From a virus: a DNA stretch of 38,690 nt. The stretch is taken from the IMG/VR virus record IMGVR_UViG_3300037246_000615, positions 1 through 38,690 of that record. One strand, given 5' to 3'. Positions within the stretch are counted from its first letter, which is position 1; each line of letters starts with the position of its first letter. The position numbers were made by a program, and so were the translations under genes. Of this stretch, positions 23,135 to 31,355 are shown piece by piece. The notes beneath the pieces were generated by a model that was given only the letters and a program-made list of their open reading frames with translations, was not told the DNA's origin and did no database searches.

Positions 23135-23353
23135 CTACCTCATGTCCAACACGTCGTTGGCTGATTGGACAAGCAGCTCAAGCTGCTGCTCGGTGACGTA
23201 CATCTCTTCAAATTCATCTGCATGTGGTTGCACCGAGATAAAGTATCTATCCTCTGTGCTGTTGTGATAGATAACCACGCTCTCTGTTCCGAGGAAGCTA
23301 TCCGATGTTGCCTTGTGTGCGTACCCTTCGGGGATGCCGTCGAGTTCCTTCAT
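23135..23353 (-). CDS. hypothetical protein, 72 aa
   Basis: A small acidic protein with beta strands in the middle (SVVIYHNSTEDRYFISVQP) and a C-terminal helix (EQQLELLVQSANDVLDM). ATG 23353 shares one base with the preceding stop. No family recognised. Confidence 0.7.
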   Translation of the reverse strand: MKELDGIPEGYAHKATSDSFLGTESVVIYHNSTEDRYFISVQPHADEFEEMYVTEQQLELLVQSANDVLDMR

Positions 23354-23733
23354 CACGCACCTCCTCTTGTGTCTTGACCCTCAGCGTCGAAGCCCTCGTC
23401 ATTCTCCGCTATGCAGATGTCACAGCAGCCCGCCGATGAGCAACAGTGGGGACTATCATAAAGGTCAAGGTCAACGTCACCATTCTCCTTGATCTTCTTC
23501 TCCTCATACGGTGCAGCGATACGCCTGTCGAACTCAGCCAGCGTACCAATCAGGCACCCTCTGATCTTGGCGATGGTGTTGTAGCTGGGCTCCAGCTTGA
23601 ACCACCGGGCCACGATCAGGTAGAGGATGTAGGTCACATGCCCTGAGGTGTGGCCTTGTTCTTCCAGGCTACCGTTGAGTACGCCCAGCTCAGGTTCATA
23701 CAGTTTTCTGTCGTCCTGTGTGATGTACGGCAT
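23353..23733 (-). CDS. DUF6899-like phage protein, 126 aa
   Basis: Begins MPYITQDDRKLYEPELG and contains HVTYILYLIVARWF, SYNTIAKIRGCLIGTLAEF, then APYEEKKIKENGDV. This is a recurrent arrangement in phage proteins starting MPYIxQxDR (I believe DUF6899). A Cys-rich tail (CCSSAGCCDIC) is an addition and may bind metal. Role unknown. Confidence 0.68.
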   Translation of the reverse strand: MPYITQDDRKLYEPELGVLNGSLEEQGHTSGHVTYILYLIVARWFKLEPSYNTIAKIRGCLIGTLAEFDRRIAAPYEEKKIKENGDVDLDLYDSPHCCSSAGCCDICIAENDEGFDAEGQDTRGGA

Positions 23734-24053
23734 TAGAGATATTGACCTCCAAGTACGGGCTTCTCTTCCTTCTTCTCTTCACCACCGGGTGCCCCCGGCC
23801 CCTGGCCCCTGTGATGCATGATAGCTGCCCGTGCTTGGTCAACGTCAGCTTGCGTGATGGGACGCCCACCACCCATGCCACCGAGCGGGATCGTGTAGAT
23901 ACCACCCTCATCATCGTCACAGGTACTCGTTTTCTTCTTGATCTCCTTGACGTTTAGGTAAATCCCAAACAGTAGGAGGAGTGCTATCACAACCACCCCA
24001 CCCGCAGCAGCAGCGATGCCACCAACAAGTAGCAAGGTATTCAATGCGACCAT
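23733..24053 (-). CDS. single-pass membrane protein with Gly/Pro-rich tail, 106 aa
   Basis: An N-terminal membrane helix (about residues 5-33) is followed by a basic juxtamembrane segment (KEIKKK), a GG-rich linker, a short helix (QADVDQARAAIMHHR) and a P/G/E-rich end. It overlaps the sigma factor gene by 13 nt. No family recognised. Confidence 0.68.
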   Translation of the reverse strand: MVALNTLLLVGGIAAAAGGVVVIALLLLFGIYLNVKEIKKKTSTCDDDEGGIYTIPLGGMGGGRPITQADVDQARAAIMHHRGQGPGAPGGEEKKEEKPVLGGQYL

Positions 24054-25291
24054 AGCTTCTGTACCTCCTCAACGTCCTTCAGTTTGGCGATAGCTGCCTT
24101 CTCTATCAGCCTGATGCTCTCTCTACTGTATGCTGTGCCTCCTCCTCCGATGACACCGTACTCAGAAATGAGCAGCTCACCCACCTCTGTCAGTGCCTTC
24201 GGCACCTTGTCTGTCGGGTCATGGAACCACCGGAGCATGATGATCTGGAACTCCACGTCCTCAAGGTTGTCTTGCATCACCTCGATCAGTAGCTCCCTGC
24301 TGTCATGCTCCTCGATGGTATCCTCAGCGGTGGGCTGTTCCTTACTCAGCATCTCACCGATGGTGGTGGAGTTGGATCGGTTGTCTCTCCTGTATGGTTG
24401 ATCGAGGTGGATGTAGTTGCTCATCAGTATCTTGATGAGGTCATCTATCTCGTCCACATCGAACGTGTTACCCGCCGTCAGCTTCTTCCTCCCTGCCAGT
24501 ACCTTGTTCGCCCCTTGTGCAAGGGTGAACAGGTTGATGTCGTCAGGCACCAGCGCATCATACGCCTTCACGACTATCAAGACCCTCTCCATCTTGTTCC
24601 GAGGCACACGCACCAGCCTGCTGTTGGTGAGTATCCATTCCTTCAGCAGTTGCTCCGACCTACCATACGAGAAGGTACACAGCTTGATGCGGTGCCCCTT
24701 CGGGGTGCGGTAGTCTGGGTCGTATCTACGGACACTCTCCAGTAGAAACAAGTTCACCTGTTGTGCTGCGTCAGCCTCATCAATACTCAGCAGGTTAGAG
24801 GCGTACCTCTTGGCTATCTCCTGCCCTGCCATGAGCAAGGAGCAGACCAGCGTGTTCTCTATCGTGCTGATCTCATCCTTGATAGCCTGTAGCTTGGCTG
24901 TCGGACGGAGGTACTGTTCCATGTCATTGAACACCTCATCCGACAGGTTCAGCTCACCCAGTATCACATTGAGGTACTTCCCATTCCACGTCCTAGTCTT
25001 TGATGGGTCAAGCGTGCGCTTGAACTTCTCCTCGATGCCCTTGTTCAGCCCAGCCTTGCGAGGGTTGTAGTCAGCACTCAGCTTAGCCACTGACCTACCC
25101 GCTGCCCTTACCTCCTTGTACCTCTTCATGAAGTGCCTGACACACCGGGCACGTCCCAGTATGTACCCCCGCCGCTCGCCTCGTACCTCCTTGTATCTGT
25201 TGACCAGCCTGATCTCCTCTACTTCTGTGAGGTTCACTTGGTTTCTCCCGATGTCCTGATACGCTTGGGATGAGGGGCTAAGCAGCCTCAT
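24041..25291 (-). CDS. phage-encoded sigma70-family RNA polymerase sigma factor
   Basis: 416 residues. Around residues 155-230 is a region 2: an ASNLLSIDEADAAQQVNLFL segment, then RRYDP, an FSYGRSEQLLKEW segment corresponding to regions 2.3-2.4, and RLVRVPRN. Residues 290-330 resemble region 3 (HLDQPYRRD, IGEML, AEDTIEE). Residues 335-406 form region 4: DVEFQIIMLRWF, LTEVGELL, then SRESIRLIEKAAIAKLK, the helix-turn-helix that reads the -35 box. It would redirect host polymerase to phage promoters, as T4 gp55 does for late genes. Residues 30-130 are an unusual long insert compared with minimal phage sigmas. The end of the gene overlaps the following membrane-protein gene. Confidence 0.85.
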   Translation of the reverse strand: MRLLSPSSQAYQDIGRNQVNLTEVEEIRLVNRYKEVRGERRGYILGRARCVRHFMKRYKEVRAAGRSVAKLSADYNPRKAGLNKGIEEKFKRTLDPSKTRTWNGKYLNVILGELNLSDEVFNDMEQYLRPTAKLQAIKDEISTIENTLVCSLLMAGQEIAKRYASNLLSIDEADAAQQVNLFLLESVRRYDPDYRTPKGHRIKLCTFSYGRSEQLLKEWILTNSRLVRVPRNKMERVLIVVKAYDALVPDDINLFTLAQGANKVLAGRKKLTAGNTFDVDEIDDLIKILMSNYIHLDQPYRRDNRSNSTTIGEMLSKEQPTAEDTIEEHDSRELLIEVMQDNLEDVEFQIIMLRWFHDPTDKVPKALTEVGELLISEYGVIGGGGTAYSRESIRLIEKAAIAKLKDVEEVQKLWSH

Positions 25292-26244
25292 CGTATCGGA
25301 ATCCTTAGCTTGGTTGACTTACCCAACACTTGATGCCATGTGGGGAAGTCAGCCTTCTCCGATGACTGGTACCTGTGGTACACATGACCCTTGAGGTACA
25401 CCTGTTCGTTGGCTCCAAGTAGCACGGTCCCAGTCTCGTTGGATGTCAGTTCCTCCCAGTATGAGGGCTCTCTGTTGTTAAACCGCTCGGTCGCTTTGTT
25501 GAACGCCGATGCATCGGTCTTGAACTGAGCGCCTCTCGGTGACCTTATCACCTTGTCCTTGACATACAACGGAGTGCATCCACTCCCACCTCTGGCGTAC
25601 ACTGGCTGAACAATAAGATCCTCCAGTTTCAGCCCGTAGTCAAATGGGTTGGGCGGCTGCATCAGTAGATCCGTGTCCTCCTCACTGGTGGACAACGGAA
25701 CGAAGTTAGATGGCAGCGCCTTGAGTAAGTAACCAAGGTTCGACAACACACCCTCGGGCAAGACAGTATCCTTCACCGCCTCTTCCACTGACGCAACTCG
25801 TCTGCTCACCTGAGTAGCCGTGTTGTAGCTCCACTCCCATGTGGAGTACCTGCCTGGCTTGTACGCAGCGTCTTGCTCAAGCAACCACGGTGTCTCACCA
25901 AGCTCCAGAAGCAGCAGCCCCTTGGTATCATCGAACCCGATGATGCCTGACTCAATGAGGTGCTCATCACTCTCCTTCAGGATACCGCTGTTGAACACAG
26001 GCTTCGGAGACTGTACATCATTCGTCACTGAGTCCCGCAACCTATTGAAGTTGTTATGGAAAATACATACGTCGTGTCCGAAGTAAATCCCAATCAACTC
26101 ACCACCCCCAGGCACACCGTACCGTCTAGTGGCTCGGACAAGGAGTTGACAATTCTCTCCGTCCATCACCCTGTACCCGGCGTGCTGTCTCTTCTTGCCA
26201 AGACTCCCTGTCTTGAACAAGTTGATGAACTCAGCCGCTCTCAT
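25288..26244 (-). CDS. hypothetical protein, 318 aa
   Basis: A large soluble protein without recognisable motif. The N-terminus (MRAAEFINLFKTGSLGKKRQ) is basic and the rest is mixed alpha/beta with many W, Y and F. ATG 26244 is chosen with GGAGATG seven bases upstream; an ATG two codons earlier coincides with that site. The gene precedes the sigma factor with an ATGA overlap, so a role in transcription control could be tested, but nothing in the sequence shows it. Confidence 0.75.
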   Translation of the reverse strand: MRAAEFINLFKTGSLGKKRQHAGYRVMDGENCQLLVRATRRYGVPGGGELIGIYFGHDVCIFHNNFNRLRDSVTNDVQSPKPVFNSGILKESDEHLIESGIIGFDDTKGLLLLELGETPWLLEQDAAYKPGRYSTWEWSYNTATQVSRRVASVEEAVKDTVLPEGVLSNLGYLLKALPSNFVPLSTSEEDTDLLMQPPNPFDYGLKLEDLIVQPVYARGGSGCTPLYVKDKVIRSPRGAQFKTDASAFNKATERFNNREPSYWEELTSNETGTVLLGANEQVYLKGHVYHRYQSSEKADFPTWHQVLGKSTKLRIPIR

Positions 26245-26536
26245 TAGCATCTCCTACTGTTATCGGCTTCGTCAAGCCGGGGCTTGTCTTACCACACGCA
26301 CTACAGATGTACTGTGGGTCGAGCCCCGCCAACTGCCTATCCTCATTCTCATCCAATGGAGCGGGATAGAACCACTTGCTAAGCTCGGTGTTCGTTGCCT
26401 TGTGTTTGATGTTGCCAAAGATTCCCTTGTCTGTGAACCTGTCAATCACCTCCTTGTTGGTTGGTATGCCACCGCAGTAGTGGGTCACATCACCTGTCTC
26501 GTTCCTGAACCAGTCAGTTTCTTTAGCTAGACTCAT
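26231..26536 (-). CDS. hypothetical zinc-site protein, 101 aa
   Basis: A CSACG pair near residue 78 followed by TSPGL resembles the CxxC...P element of the small-protein family, but the terminal W/H helix is missing, so membership is uncertain. The middle has KWFYPAPLDENEDRQLAGLD. Overlaps the metallopeptidase/VWA gene by 14 nt. Function unknown. Confidence 0.68.
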   Translation of the reverse strand: MSLAKETDWFRNETGDVTHYCGGIPTNKEVIDRFTDKGIFGNIKHKATNTELSKWFYPAPLDENEDRQLAGLDPQYICSACGKTSPGLTKPITVGDANESG

Positions 26537-27989
26537 TGGTTAGCTTGACCTCCACCTTCTTGCCAAAGGGCACGCTCTGCCCCTCGCCATGCTCTTCCGG
26601 GTGTGCCCAGATCACAGGATAGCTGGGCTTCTCAGGGAAGTCAGTGTACAAGTCAGTGAACGCAACCACCATGCCCACCTTGTCGTTACGCAGGCTGTCA
26701 TTCACCTTCTCGAACACGTCGATGTGTGAGGTGCCACCCCGTGTGGCCTTGATCTTGTTGATGCTGTTCAGATCGTACTCCTCAATGTGATAGCACATCA
26801 CATCGTGGAAGTAAATCTTGAGGAACTTACACCCTGTCTCCCTCAAGATACCTGAGCACTCGGACACGAACTGAGTCAGATCCTCGTCACTGATGGACCC
26901 CGATGTGTCGATCATGATGATCGCTCCGTTGGGTGTCCGTGACCTAGACGGCATCATCATCGGTGTGTGGTGGGACCGCCTGCTCCTACGAGCGAAGGTG
27001 TACCTACCCTTGAACACTGATGTTGCTGCTCTCCTCAGGTGTTCCTTCCATGTCACACTCGGCTTGCGTACCAGTGCAAGGAACTCATCAGCGAAGGCGG
27101 GGTGCTTACCCTTACCCTTCGATGCGAGGGCTGCGGCGATGACGTACTGCTTGAACTTCTCAATGTCCTCGGCGCTACCGGGCTCTCCGTGCATGGCACC
27201 ACTGATGCAGCCACGCTCACCTACTGCGTTTTGTCCGTCTGATGAGGGTCCACACTGGGAGCAGGAGCCTCCCGGCCCTTGGCCATCTCCTTGCTGTGTG
27301 TCCCCACCCTGAGATCCAGGGTCCGGTTCATTTCCTTCCATGCCTCCTGCATCATGGCCTGGGCTTTGGCCTTGGCCTTCTTGCTCCTCACCCTTGCCCT
27401 GCCCCTGCCCAGGCTCTGCCGGGTCTTTATCTCCGTCGCCGTCACCGGGCGGCTTGTGTCCACAGTTACCTCCTGGGCTACCGTGAGGGCACCCACCGAA
27501 TGACTCTACCTCATCCGGGTTCTTGAGTAGATGGTAGTAGATTTGCTCCGTCGTACTATCACGGTGCTTCTCCATCAACTCTTGTGTGATGTTCTTCATG
27601 CTCACCCTTGACTGCTTGAGCCCCGAGTCAACCAAGATCGAATCAACCTTGATGTCAGCGGCGATGTTCCACACCTTGTGGTTGCCACCGTTCGGGAACC
27701 TGACGGCAGCACGTTGGACGAGGTGCATCACCTCATGTGCCAGCTCAAACATGGTTTCTTCCACGTTGATGAACCCGTTGACCCAATCAGGGTGGTAGTA
27801 CATGTTGCCCTTGTGATCCACGCAGGTAGTACCAACACCCGCTGTCCGTGACTCATGGAACACCATCCTCATGACCAGCTCACCGAAGAAGGGGAAGTGC
27901 ATGAGCAACTGCATCCTCGCCTTGATGAGCCGTTCCTTGGGGTCTTTCCCCGTGATGGTCTTGAGTTTCTTGTTGCCTGTGTCCCTCAT
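26523..27989 (-). CDS. DUF2201-like metallopeptidase fused to VWA-like domain
   Basis: 488 residues. Residues 1-165 form a zinc-metallopeptidase-like domain with HEVMH (85-89) and WNIAADIKVDS (107-117), whose aspartate is the likely third ligand. Residues 165-275 are a low-complexity linker of G, P, D, Q and E. The C-terminal domain is von Willebrand A-like, with a MIDAS motif DTSGS at 361-365. This arrangement fits bacterial VWA-like predicted metal-dependent peptidases (DUF2201). It is encoded two genes downstream of a MoxR-type AAA ATPase, the usual partner. ATG 27989 overlaps a 25-codon gene as ATGA; a GTG at 28040 is an alternative. Confidence 0.87.
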   Translation of the reverse strand: MRDTGNKKLKTITGKDPKERLIKARMQLLMHFPFFGELVMRMVFHESRTAGVGTTCVDHKGNMYYHPDWVNGFINVEETMFELAHEVMHLVQRAAVRFPNGGNHKVWNIAADIKVDSILVDSGLKQSRVSMKNITQELMEKHRDSTTEQIYYHLLKNPDEVESFGGCPHGSPGGNCGHKPPGDGDGDKDPAEPGQGQGKGEEQEGQGQSPGHDAGGMEGNEPDPGSQGGDTQQGDGQGPGGSCSQCGPSSDGQNAVGERGCISGAMHGEPGSAEDIEKFKQYVIAAALASKGKGKHPAFADEFLALVRKPSVTWKEHLRRAATSVFKGRYTFARRSRRSHHTPMMMPSRSRTPNGAIIMIDTSGSISDEDLTQFVSECSGILRETGCKFLKIYFHDVMCYHIEEYDLNSINKIKATRGGTSHIDVFEKVNDSLRNDKVGMVVAFTDLYTDFPEKPSYPVIWAHPEEHGEGQSVPFGKKVEVKLTNESS

Positions 27990-28063
27990 AGAAACACACT
28001 GACTATCTGCGCCACCAGATCCACTGGGATGTAGTGGCACATCACCTCATGTAGTATCCCCAT
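27986..28063 (-). CDS. 25-aa micropeptide between MoxR and VWA genes
   Basis: The frame MGILHEVMCHYIPVDLVAQI plus VSVFL starts sharing one base with the upstream stop (TAATG) and ends overlapping the VWA gene as ATGA. The precise double junction supports translation, perhaps only for coupling. Length makes it uncertain. Confidence 0.42.
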   Translation of the reverse strand: MGILHEVMCHYIPVDLVAQIVSVFL

Positions 28064-28293
28064 TACGGCTCCCATTCAAGGAAATCCTTGAAGCCAAGCA
28101 TGTTAGCGGGGGGTTTCTCCCCACACGCCATGCAGTCACCAACTTCTCTATCTTCAAAGCTAAAGCTAGTGGTGGCTGTCCACTGTGGCCCCGACTCCCA
28201 TGAGAAGGCACCCTCTTCGCACAGGTGAACAGTACGATACCCACCGCCCCAGAGCAGCAGCTTCCACTCACCATCCCGCACCAGCTCAGGCAT
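28063..28293 (-). CDS. CxxC-P-W family small protein, 76 aa (member F)
   Basis: The C-terminus CMACGEKPPANMLGFKDFLE plus WEP follows the family pattern with CxxC, P and a terminal W. The N-terminal part is beta-rich (EWKLLLWGGGYRTVHLCEEG). It sits between the MoxR ATPase and the VWA protein. ATG 28293 overlaps the MoxR stop by 8 nt. Function unknown. Confidence 0.72.
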   Translation of the reverse strand: MPELVRDGEWKLLLWGGGYRTVHLCEEGAFSWESGPQWTATTSFSFEDREVGDCMACGEKPPANMLGFKDFLEWEP

Positions 28294-29422
28294 CCGGGTT
28301 AGCGAGGTACGTGCCCCACCTCTTGTACATCTCCTGAAACTCAGGAGTCTGCGCTGCCTTGATCCGATCCTTCTCACTCAGCTTGTTGAACGCGATCGTT
28401 GTTGCCATCTTGGCGATGAGCAGGCCGTACTCTGGCTCCATCTCAACCCTAAGCACGTATGTCAGGGCGTCAACCCAGTGCTTGTGATACTTCGGCTGAT
28501 TGATGTAGTATTCCAACGCCGTGATGGTGGCATACAGCACATCAATCTCCGTCTTGTCAGGCACCCTTGCATTCTTCGGATCAGCCACGATCTCCTCTGG
28601 CCTGACCAGGGTGGTCGTGTTCTTGGCAAAGGTATTGAATTCCATACCAGTACCAGCACCGATGCACCCTACTGCGGTGGGATACAGCCACGTACCCTGT
28701 ACTCCACCAGCAGGGTCAGTCTTCCACATGCTCTTGCTCAGCAGCTCCCATGTCCTCGGTGTGGGAAACGCCTTCTCACTGGTTGATGTCTCGACGATCT
28801 CATCGAACCTGTTGAGTGCGTTGCCCTGCGTCCTGATGTACGCCGTGATGAGCGGGTGGATACCACCAATGTCGGTGGCCCAGTTGACCCACGCATCAAC
28901 GTCGGACTTGGCGTAGTAGTGCTTCATCCGATTGGCCAGAGCCAGCGGCATCTCAAACGCTGCTGACTTGTCCTCGACTCGGTTGCCTGCCCCTATGATA
29001 TAGACGTTCTCACGGAGGGGAAGGTTCCCAACTCTTTTCTCACCGAACACCTTAAAGCAGGCGGCTTGCGTCTGCTCATGCCCAGTCACGATGTCATCGA
29101 AGAAGATGACCATCGGACCCTGGTGCTCGGGCGGGGCGAACTCACTGGCGTTGTACGCCCACAGTGGCACCAGAATATCGGTAGCCACGTTGACCCCCGC
29201 CTCATTGAGATAGGGGTGAGGCACACCACTGATGTCAGTGGGCTCCGAGCAGCCAGCCAAGACCAGCACAATCTCATGGTCGTGGCCAAACGCCTGCTTG
29301 GTAGCCTCCGTCTTGCCAATCCCCGGCGACCCCCAGATCATGCTCGGGATCTCAGGCCCAAGCTGTCTGATGATACGCAGAATGTCAGCTACGTTCTGTT
29401 CTGACAGTTCCATGTCCTTCAT
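28286..29422 (-). CDS. MoxR-family AAA+ ATPase
   Basis: 378 residues. Walker A GSPGIGKTE at 31-39, Walker B VIFFDDI at about 105-111, then a sensor 1 asparagine (IIGAGNR) and an arginine in LANRMKHYY, all as in MoxR proteins. A large C-terminal helical domain follows. MoxR ATPases act as chaperones with VWA-domain partners, exemplified by RavA-ViaA, and the VWA/metallopeptidase gene lies just downstream. In a phage the target is unknown; maturation of a metal enzyme or of a virion component is possible. The ATG has GAGGAGAAG at suitable spacing. Confidence 0.88.
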   Translation of the reverse strand: MKDMELSEQNVADILRIIRQLGPEIPSMIWGSPGIGKTEATKQAFGHDHEIVLVLAGCSEPTDISGVPHPYLNEAGVNVATDILVPLWAYNASEFAPPEHQGPMVIFFDDIVTGHEQTQAACFKVFGEKRVGNLPLRENVYIIGAGNRVEDKSAAFEMPLALANRMKHYYAKSDVDAWVNWATDIGGIHPLITAYIRTQGNALNRFDEIVETSTSEKAFPTPRTWELLSKSMWKTDPAGGVQGTWLYPTAVGCIGAGTGMEFNTFAKNTTTLVRPEEIVADPKNARVPDKTEIDVLYATITALEYYINQPKYHKHWVDALTYVLRVEMEPEYGLLIAKMATTIAFNKLSEKDRIKAAQTPEFQEMYKRWGTYLANPDA

Positions 29423-29445
29423 TCGTTACTTCTCCTCTTCGTTGT

Positions 29446-29880
29446 TCACTTCCCTATGTCAGAGAGCAACACGAAGTGTGTCGCCGCTCGTAGTTTGTCT
29501 GGCATATCTTCCACTGGTTTCTCACAGTCACACTCAGGGCGTACCACACCCTCTTCCTCGTAGTCACCCCTCTTCTCCTTCGTGAAGGTGCAGAGGCCAT
29601 CTGTTCTCCCGTACCAGTGACGGGTATGCTGCAACCACGCCTCATGCTCGACCACCTTGAGCGTAGTCTCTTGCGGTGTTGGTCCCTCATGTACCCCGAT
29701 CACCTTGATGATCGACTCAGGCTTCAACTTGAAGCCCTCGCACAACACGGAGGGAGCATAGATGTAGAGCTGCTTGCTTGTTGTACTCACCTTCTTCGGT
29801 CGTTGTATTAACGCTAGATTCATACCTCTCACTCCACCTATGGCATCCCACCACAACCAAGCGACCTGTTCGTCAGTCAT
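29446..29880 (-). CDS. CxxC-P-W family-like protein, 144 aa (divergent member H)
   Basis: The C-terminus CDCEKPVEDMPDKLRAATHF plus VLLSDIGK has CxC, P and a hydrophobic helix, but no terminal W, so it is a divergent member of the small-protein family. The N-terminal part has W residues and a basic beta region (LALIQRPKKVSTTSKQLYIY). It is the first gene after promoter P4, with about 30 nt of leader. ATG 29880 is chosen for its AGAGGG site; ATG 29823 is an alternative. Function unknown. Confidence 0.62.
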   Translation of the reverse strand: MTDEQVAWLWWDAIGGVRGMNLALIQRPKKVSTTSKQLYIYAPSVLCEGFKLKPESIIKVIGVHEGPTPQETTLKVVEHEAWLQHTRHWYGRTDGLCTFTKEKRGDYEEEGVVRPECDCEKPVEDMPDKLRAATHFVLLSDIGK

Positions 29881-29911
29881 AGTGCAGCCCTCTTCTCCAG
29901 CCGACCCTTCA

Positions 29912-29940
29912 AGTTTAGCACAACTCGACCGGCCTGTCAA
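29912..29940 (-). promoter_or_regulatory. sigma70-like promoter P4 (class II)
   Basis: TTGACA (29935-29940), 17 bp, extended -10 GTGC-TAAACT with the hexamer at 29912-29917. It would start transcripts near 29905 for the gene at 29446-29880 and the MoxR/VWA operon. A GC-rich hairpin lies directly upstream. Confidence 0.8.
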
Positions 29941-29944
29941 ATCC

Positions 29945-29964
29945 GGCCCCTTTAGGGGGTGGCC
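29945..29964 (-). terminator. GC hairpin upstream of P4, possible terminator
   Basis: CCCC and GGGG arms (29947-29950 with 29955-29958) around TTTA, flanked by GGCC repeats at both ends. It overlaps the stop codon of gene 29952-30290 and precedes P4, so it may separate the right-hand small-gene block from the MoxR operon. No T-run follows, so efficiency is uncertain. Confidence 0.4.
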
Positions 29965-30290
29965 TGTACGTTTATGTCCATGTTCAACTTGTACATCTCC
30001 ACATCGAACACGTTGTCCTCTTTGATGATGATCCCCTTATCAATGTACTCCCTGAGTATGATCGGGAACTCCTTGTCTGTGATGGCAGCATACTCCTTGA
30101 TGTCCTCGGGGCTGATGGACACACCGGCCCCAGCCTTGAACAAGAACGCTTCCAAGAACATGCGCCTGTTGAACTCACCATGAGTGACAGGTGCAGACAT
30201 CGGAGCTACCGTTATATGACCCTGTTCATTTATGGTGACGATCGCTTGGATCGCTGACTGTAGCGCCTCGTTCAGCTTCGGTTCACTCAT
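29952..30290 (-). CDS. hypothetical protein, 112 aa
   Basis: A helical soluble protein with the middle rich in A, G and E (AFLFKAGAGVSISPEDIKEY) and a beta end (DVEMYKLNMDINVQATP). Overlaps the upstream stop as ATGA. No family recognised. Confidence 0.7.
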   Translation of the reverse strand: MSEPKLNEALQSAIQAIVTINEQGHITVAPMSAPVTHGEFNRRMFLEAFLFKAGAGVSISPEDIKEYAAITDKEFPIILREYIDKGIIIKEDNVFDVEMYKLNMDINVQATP

Positions 30291-30475
30291 CCCAGTATCT
30301 TCTCCTCTGTCTCATCCAGCTCACCACCCCAGCCAGAGAAGCATGAGATAACACTGATACCGGCCTGCTCTACAGCCACGATAGCTGCGACACGGGGCGG
30401 CAGATCGAACCCATCGGGCAGCTCAACGTCATCACGTACTACAATCTTGCACTCCCACACCTTGTACTTGCTCAT
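30287..30475 (-). CDS. hypothetical protein, 62 aa
   Basis: Small acidic protein with an N-terminal beta region (KYKVWECKIVVRDD) and a helix followed by CFSGWGG. ATG 30475 shares one base with the preceding stop (TGATG); ends in ATGA with the next gene. Function unknown. Confidence 0.7.
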   Translation of the reverse strand: MSKYKVWECKIVVRDDVELPDGFDLPPRVAAIVAVEQAGISVISCFSGWGGELDETEEKILG

Positions 30476-30753
30476 CATGTCACCTCGATTACGTACTGGA
30501 ACCAAGGACGCTGCTGCTTCTTCTTGTCCTTGTCACTTCTGTTCTCACCGTCGAGCATCAGGCACAGTTTCCTATGCCCCTCATGTATTGCATCCATCGT
30601 GTTGCCTCGGAAGTCCAAGTCAGGCTGATGGAAGATGTAGCGATGAGTCGGGAACTCATGCTTGATCTTGCACGCCCTCTTCTTGTCATCACAGGGCCAT
30701 GATGTGCCGTTGCAATACTTGGTCACGAACACACGGTACTTAATCTTTACCAT
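30475..30753 (-). CDS. hypothetical protein, 92 aa
   Basis: A basic protein, beta in the first half (MVKIKYRVFVTKYCNGTSW) with three cysteines, and a lysine-rich end (RSDKDKKKQQRPWFQYVIEV). ATG 30753 has GGAGGACAG upstream; it overlaps the preceding gene by 14 nt. Function unknown. Confidence 0.68.
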   Translation of the reverse strand: MVKIKYRVFVTKYCNGTSWPCDDKKRACKIKHEFPTHRYIFHQPDLDFRGNTMDAIHEGHRKLCLMLDGENRSDKDKKKQQRPWFQYVIEVT

Positions 30754-31090
30754 GCTGTCCTCCATACCATATTTGTAGCGCATCCCAGTTGTGCAGCCTC
30801 CACAGTGTCAGCAGCCCTTCGGGGATTGTAACGTGGCACCTTTTACACTCACCGTCCGTTGCGGCAGACCACGTACCTTGCCATATCTTACTGACGGTTC
30901 TTCCTTTATCACCTGTTTCTACGTAGCATACATGCTGTATCACAGAGGGAAACCCATTGTCCGTCGCTCTTCCCTCTGCCGTGTTCGTTGTATCGTTGGT
31001 GTTTATGGTGAACTTTCCCTCCTTGTGTAGTACCTCACCGAATGTACTCATGCCAAAATCACTCCATCTTGATGCGCTTACCACTCCCAT
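30740..31090 (-). CDS. CxxC-P-W family protein, at least 116 aa (member C)
   Basis: CKRCHVTIPEGLLTLWRLHN plus WDALQIW near the C-terminus is a full match to the family pattern, almost identical in layout to member B. The frame stays protein-like for another 20 codons upstream of ATG 31090 (KYDIEGWKTHLDRY), yet no ATG, GTG or TTG with a good ribosome site was seen there, so the true start is uncertain. ATG 31051 (MSTFGEV) is another option. Function unknown. Confidence 0.65.
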   Translation of the reverse strand: MGVVSASRWSDFGMSTFGEVLHKEGKFTINTNDTTNTAEGRATDNGFPSVIQHVCYVETGDKGRTVSKIWQGTWSAATDGECKRCHVTIPEGLLTLWRLHNWDALQIWYGGQHGKD

Positions 31091-31145
31091 GCCATCACCG
31101 ATGCCGATGTGTGATGTGTGGTTGGTGTGGTCGGTACTATACCTA

Positions 31146-31355
31146 TCAAGGTGCGTTTTCCACCCCTCTATGTCGTACTTGACCCGCTGCCGGGGGGTAG
31201 AAGTAGGAGCGGAGGTCGAACTTGTCCTCTTCGTCACAGTGTTTCTCCCAATGGTACTCGCACACACCTACCTCTTTGGTTCGGCGTGGTCCGAAGGCAC
31301 CGTACCCCAGAAGGGAGTGACGACGGCACCTCTTGATCTCACAGGTTGCCTTCAT
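31146..31355 (-). CDS. small treble-clef-like protein, 69 aa
   Basis: MKATCEIKRCRRHSLLGYGA followed by VCEYHWEKHC provides four cysteine/histidine pairs arranged like a small zinc finger. GAGGAAGAG precedes ATG 31355, which overlaps the preceding gene by 17 nt. Function unknown. Confidence 0.65.
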   Translation of the reverse strand: MKATCEIKRCRRHSLLGYGAFGPRRTKEVGVCEYHWEKHCDEEDKFDLRSYFYPPAAGQVRHRGVENAP

